Below are positions 11,858 to 11,881 of a DNA stretch of 11,881 bases, in pieces. Below the pieces are notes generated by a model that did no database searches, was not told the origin of the DNA, and saw only the letters and a list, made by a program, of their open reading frames with translations. The stretch is from NCBI GenBank assembly GCA_026770585.1, contig MU646328.1:961096-972976 (forward strand), given 5' to 3'. This stretch comes from Baffinella frigidus. Taxonomy: Eukaryota; Cryptophyceae; Cryptomonadales; Baffinellaceae. Position numbers and translations under genes: made by a program. Each line of letters starts with the position of its first letter. Position 1 is the first letter of the stretch.

Positions 11858-11881
11858 GTGCTCTCTCTCCCCCCCCCCCCC

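Noticed and set aside
1-11881. A search by eye for tRNA, rRNA and transposase or reverse transcriptase genes
   Set aside because: No cloverleaf with a convincing T-arm, no ribosomal RNA segment, and no open frame with transposase or polymerase motifs was seen; all mobile elements here appear non-autonomous.

Overview
The window looks like nuclear DNA of a eukaryotic microalga or related protist, read from a chromosome end inward. It opens with about 109 bases of plant-type telomere repeat (CCCTAAA) in the orientation expected for a left chromosome end. It contains no bacterial-style operon. It carries one GC-rich gene broken into short exons by GT..AG introns. TTTAGGG-type telomeres occur in green algae, dinoflagellates and some other lineages. 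The protein is a protist-type sterol reductase, so I do not name a genus.

Layout. 1-109: telomere repeat. 110-1950: subtelomere with diverged copies of a ~190-base unit and many short foldback (MITE-like) elements, at least two of them nearly identical and one nested in another. 1950-3031: no gene recognised; one strong inverted-repeat element (2222-2371) and a dispersed ~55-base repeat. 3032 to the right edge: the 5' part of a gene on the + strand for a delta(24)-sterol reductase (DHCR24/DIMINUTO type), with seven good exons (3032-3127, 3249-3338, 3630-3743, 6565-6648, 8958-9038, 10648-10698, 11328-11411) and the start of an eighth at 11838. All seven introns between them are phase 0. The joined exons give 200 residues that align with animal and plant homologues almost without gaps, through the FAD-binding loop. 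The remaining ~60% of the protein should lie beyond the window.

The introns are the unusual part. They are packed with (i) short inverted-repeat elements of at least six families, several with target-site duplications readable directly because empty copies of the same site also lie in the window; (ii) broken copies of the gene's own exons 4, 5 and 7, most of them retaining the acceptor-side part; (iii) degenerate telomere-like tracts; and (iv) long CT tracts and minisatellites. One exon-4 copy is split by a foldback element, and one exon-7 copy sits in the loop of a ~40-base inverted repeat. Together these show a gene repeatedly remodelled by local duplication of acceptor-plus-half-exon segments and by bursts of small non-autonomous DNA transposons. 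No transposase, RNA gene, CRISPR array or second protein-coding gene could be supported.
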